Below the pieces are notes generated by a model. The model ran no database searches. It was not told where the DNA came from and saw only the letters and a program-made list of their open reading frames with translations. The position numbers and the translations under genes were made by a program. A DNA stretch of 64,000 nucleotides from Lepeophtheirus salmonis (taxonomy: Eukaryota; Arthropoda; Copepoda; Siphonostomatoida; Caligidae). Position 1 is the first letter of the stretch. The number at the start of each line of letters is the position of its first letter. Shown in pieces: positions 60,041 to 64,000 of this stretch. The DNA is taken from positions 20,375,041-20,439,040 of the forward strand of contig NC_052137.2 of NCBI RefSeq assembly GCF_016086655.4, in the 5' to 3' direction.

Positions 60041-62479
60041 ATCAAAATCACATAAGGGTACTGTATTTCTGACTGGATAGCAACAGAAACAAAATCGCTA
60101 TGTAATTTTTTCTTATATTTTTGGTTACCTGTTTTCGGGGTTTACAGCTGAACTTCCTTCTGCAGCACCTTGGAATGATCTCATACCAGTCAATAACTTG
60201 ATCAGTTATATGAAGATCTATGTATAAAACTTGTCCTGATGCAGCGGCATTATCGGCACATTTGTTGTACCTAACTGCTGAATTCGTAACATTAGAATTA
60301 TTTTTTTGATCCATTTCGAAATATCATCAAAACATACATAGTATCAAAATTACTAACTTTCAAATAAAGACTCTTCAGCAAAAAGCATGGGAACATAATA
60401 TTCCCATTCTAATCAAAGAAACAGAAAGCAGAAAAAAAGTGGATTTTAAAAATTGACGAATAAAATATGAACTTATATGTGTAAAGTAGTTACTAATTTA
60501 ATTATAGTTATAAATTTGTATTATTATTTAAGATGATAATTAGTAAAAAAAAATAATTAAAAAGGAAAAAATATTATTATTTTTCTTCTTGTTTTCTCAA
60601 CTGAAGTTTAATAATATTTTCTTTAGTTAATAAACGATCTAAGCGCAATCAAGGAAAGTGAATTACCAAAAAAATAACATAATATTTTCTTTATTATAAA
60701 AATATGTTACTTTTTAGCATGTTTTTTTATAAAACTCTTAATAAAAAAGTTTTGCTTCATACACGTTTAAAAATTGCAACTGTGTTAGAGGTAAACGTTA
60801 ACCAAATTTGCTAAAATTTTGTATTTGTGTTTTACTGACTTAATAACATAACCAAAATTAGGTTCTATTGATTTTGATAATGTTAGAGCAACTGCATCAC
60901 CCTAGCCTTTGGCGCATACTCAAACAATGACAAAATTGTATAAAAAGTTTTGTTAGTAGGAAATCTTATTTTTTTATCACTATCTAGCGTACACCAATCT
61001 TACTTAAACAACGTGAGATAAACTTTACTAAAGGAAAAATAAAGTATTTCTTTTTACTACCTCTAATATTATTTAGTTCCTACTCATGTTTGTAGTCATT
61101 TTTGCGGTCAAATTTTAAAAGTAATACACAATTGATATATTTTATCATATGATTTGACAAGTAACTAATTTAAATAAATAATTACTTAACATTTAGAATC
61201 TAGTCTAAATAAAGAGCTAAAGTATTCAGAGTTTAATTATAATCCTTAGATAATGCATGGAATAGTCTTCTTTTATCCTTTTGGTAACCTAAAATATACT
61301 TATAAATGTATTTAGAGCAATCCATTTTTCCTAACCCTATATGTAATGTAAATACTTTTTAATTAATATTCAAACTATACAAAATATTTTATGCAGTTAA
61401 GTTGCAACGTAATTTTTTTGTTGTCTTTCTCACAATGTTTTCCGAAAACTACAAAGACCTAGGTGTGGCAAAATCAGGAGAGACTACTATCATTTTTTTC
61501 TTTTTTGTTGTTGTTTAGGAAATTTTATTTTATTTTCATGCATACGTATGTAGAAGACGATGGCATGCTTAATAAACATTACTATTTCCCTTCTTTTTTT
61601 GTTAACATATTTGACTAAATACATAAATGAGTTGCAGTACAATTTATAAGTAAATATCTTATATGTATATGTTGATTGTCAACACACAAGTAAGCTACAT
61701 AGAATATATTTTCTCATAATTTTGTGTGAACTACATTTGTACTCTTCGAAAGATCAACAATTTATATCAGCAAATTATTCTTATTAACGCTTAGGAGTGA
61801 GACAAATTGTACTTACAGTTTGTGATGTGTCGGTCCTTATATAGAACTGAAGACTGCATTCCCGTCCAGTTCAGTCTCGGTCCAAACTGATAATTTTTTA
61901 TCAGTTTTATAACTGACAGTACGAAAGAGTGACACTTTAAGGTCTAGACCTAAGACTAGACTGGGCCGAATATATCAGGATGAATACAAAATTTCTTAAA
62001 GTAGCAAAAAAGGAATAAAATAATGACAAATTGATGGACCTTATTTGAATGGGGCTATATCGGGAGAATATTAGTATCTGAAATCAAAGAAAGGTTTTAA
62101 AACTATCACTGAATTGCTTGGCTGTTCAAACATCTAATATATTTGAATACAAAGCCTCTAAACGACTCAAATATGTTTTGATTTTTTTGGCCACATGGCG
62201 TAACTTTATTCAGAACCAAATATAAATTTTTCGAGAAAACCAAGAACTTAGTGCATCCCGTAAAACATAAAATTTTAAGCTTAAAAAAAATGATCTAGAC
62301 AAACGAAAGAATAATTAAAAATTTATTCACTTTATTGTCATAGTCTTTAGTTAACTGTTGATAGCTTGCTAAAAAATTGTTGCTCTAAAATTCTCCAGCA
62401 GTCCATATAAGATCAGCTCATAAGTTACTCTTTATTACTTTGATACTATTATATCCTCCTTTGTTGATGTTTCGCCTTT
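60041..62479. other. AT-rich non-coding stretch
   Basis: No supported gene. The 88-codon minus-strand frame at 60048-60314 directly precedes the mariner remnant but matches nothing I recognise. A block at 61860-61990 has repeated GTCTAGACC/GGTCCAAAC-like words and an 8-bp stem AACTGATA..TATCAGTT (61887-61909). Confidence 0.5.
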
Positions 62480-63990
62480 CCAAATAGTCGTTGAAAGGAA
62501 CCAAATTTTTTTTTTAGACATCTCCTGATCTCTGACGTAGAAACCATCGAGGTTGTCATTCTGAACGGCACCAGGCATTTGACGCCCTTAAAAACCATAA
62601 CCTAACCTTGATCTAAAGGACTGTTCATCCATTTTATCAGGTTGACCATCGAACGTCCGCCACAATATCAGAGGAGAAGGTTTGCACTTCTGGGAAATAA
62701 AAGCGTTCTCGTATGGGTAGTTTCCAACCGAGTTACAATTCAAATTTCATAGTAACATCTATGTACCCTTTACATAGATACTGTATTGGTTTAGTGTATA
62801 ATGTAAGATTCTCGAGAACTTTTTTTAAACTAGCATAGGGGGTTACCCATAAGAAAGACTCTATTTCAGGAAGTCGTTGGGAATAAAACAACAGGGTTCC
62901 TCGCTATTTTTCTAACCCAATAAAATTTCAGAACCTTCCATATTTCCGAGACACTTGTAATAGACAGTCCTCCAGTATTCAGTAGACCGTGAAGGCTATC
63001 ATAGGTGATGTTCCTTCTACTTTTCGCTTGGAGAAATGACCTTTTTATAGCGGATATATTTTTTAATAGTGTCCTCATTGTATGGCGTTACTCTTAGAAG
63101 ATGAACCACATTTTGTACAACGTAAAAGTTCCATGGAGATATTATGTTCAGCATATCCTGGTTGTAAAGAAAGAGGTAGCTTGATTAAATCTTTTGATGA
63201 TTTTCTACAAAAATGACACTTGATTCCCATACCTCAAAAAGGGAAGGTAACCCGCTATGATTACTCCAACCATTCTAATTATAAAATCGCCGAATCCTTT
63301 CTGATATAGCGTACGAATGATGACCTCATGAGATAGCTTGTCAAAGTCTTTGGCAAAATCCATAGCAATCCTAGAGGTATTACTTGATGATTCGAAGAAT
63401 GTATGTACAGAGAAGGGAAAATTGTCCATAAGTTTACCTTGGAAAAATCCGTAGGGAGTGGGTCAAATTACTTATTCTTTAAGTCAAGACATATGAGAAA
63501 ATAGTGTATATAGATTTTAGCATGGTTAAGGTTCGGTAGTTCATCAGGTGTCCAATGATACTTTTTAGCTTTTGGTATCAAGACGATCTGCCCTTCAGAT
63601 GCAAATTTAGGAAAAAACCCAAGATACATTAATCTTTCTTAAAATGAGTGCAGAACAAGGATGAAGAGGTCAACTGGGGTAGTAATACTAAGTGAATTGG
63701 CTTATGATATGAAAGTTTGGCATCATTTAAGTTATAAGAATCAATTGCATCTCCTACAAATCCCTTCATCAGGAATAAGTTGATTTTTGATACAACAGGC
63801 TAAGAGTTCTTGTCAAATATGTTAATGAAACCTGGAATTGTATGTGGAAATGAACTAAAATGTTTTGGGATTTTGTCATCTTTCTGGTTTTTTTATATAT
63901 TGTTTTTATGTTTATATACCACATATGTACTAGAATATTTCAATACAGATAGAGAAAATATCATCATGTAATAATTTTTTATGAGTATTT
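62480..63990 (-). pseudogene. LINE fragment: reverse transcriptase start joined to the C-terminal region
   Basis: The minus strand reads GFFPKFASEGQIVLIPKAKK (63645-63580), the conserved block at the start of LINE reverse transcriptases. It then gives AMDFAKDFDKLSHEVIIRTL and YQKGFGDFIIRMVGVI (63369-63262), which holds motif A (D-F-x-K-x-F-D). The Y-x-D-D motif is missing. Instead the sequence moves on to LLNTGGLSITSVSEIWKVLK and FYWVRKIARNP (62990-62890), which resembles the GGL.+.+...W..LK..W C-terminal region. A deletion of several hundred bases is implied. Frames change and stops are frequent. The part at 62480-62700 is probably still the 3' end of the element. Confidence 0.7.
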
Positions 63991-64000
63991 ATTTATTATT

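Noticed and set aside
63525..63545. GGTTCGGTAGTTC, resembling a tRNA B box
   Set aside because: No matching A box or cloverleaf around it, and it lies within the LINE fragment.
1..64000. CRISPR arrays, operons, bacterial promoters or rRNA genes
   Set aside because: No regular direct repeats with unique spacers, no long contiguous genes, and clear eukaryotic splice signals and transposons instead.

Overview
The window is an AT-rich eukaryotic (animal) sequence with very little host coding content. There is no operon structure, and no rRNA, tRNA or CRISPR array. Almost every recognisable protein segment is a decayed piece of a transposable element. The mix is many unrelated Tc1-like and mariner transposase remnants, LINE and Ty3/gypsy fragments, microsatellites and long A/T tracts, plus one spliced arthropod-type immunoglobulin exon. 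This points to an arthropod and fits best with a sea-louse-like copepod (Caligidae, e.g. Lepeophtheirus). That assignment is inference from the transposase flavour, not proof.

Layout: 1-15000 is mostly non-coding AT-rich DNA. It holds Tc1 remnants (3132-3714, 6145-6640, 10543-10860), an internally deleted mariner with both inverted ends (5453-5735), a hAT-like miniature element (13012-13200) and dispersed repeats. 15390-17065 is a pile-up of a Ty3/gypsy pol fragment and two Tc1 fragments. 18650-22001 on the minus strand holds a LINE with an ORF1-like region and an APE endonuclease, then a transposase-like exon with a good splice acceptor. 23297-34230 has several copies of a SINE-like repeat, a mariner fragment and a plus-strand LINE reverse transcriptase. 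35340-42300 has an AT-rich degenerate tandem tract and four more Tc1/mariner remnants. 46484-46622 is the only convincing host coding exon: an Ig V-type exon resembling the Sidestep/Beaten-path group of cell-surface proteins, probably inside very long introns. 49000-64000 returns to repeats, with Tc1 and mariner remnants and a second minus-strand LINE at 62480-63990.

The most interesting unexplained structure is a family of dispersed repeats of about 350-430 bp. At least nine copies lie in this window: seven forward (one as a tandem partial dimer) and two reverse. They share a core containing a GTCCTTGTTGGACTC-like and a GAATTGAGGATCGACATCGG-like segment and have no recognisable coding capacity. 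Several other repeat families occur as diverged pairs. Coordinates of repeats are estimates by eye and could be off by tens of bases.
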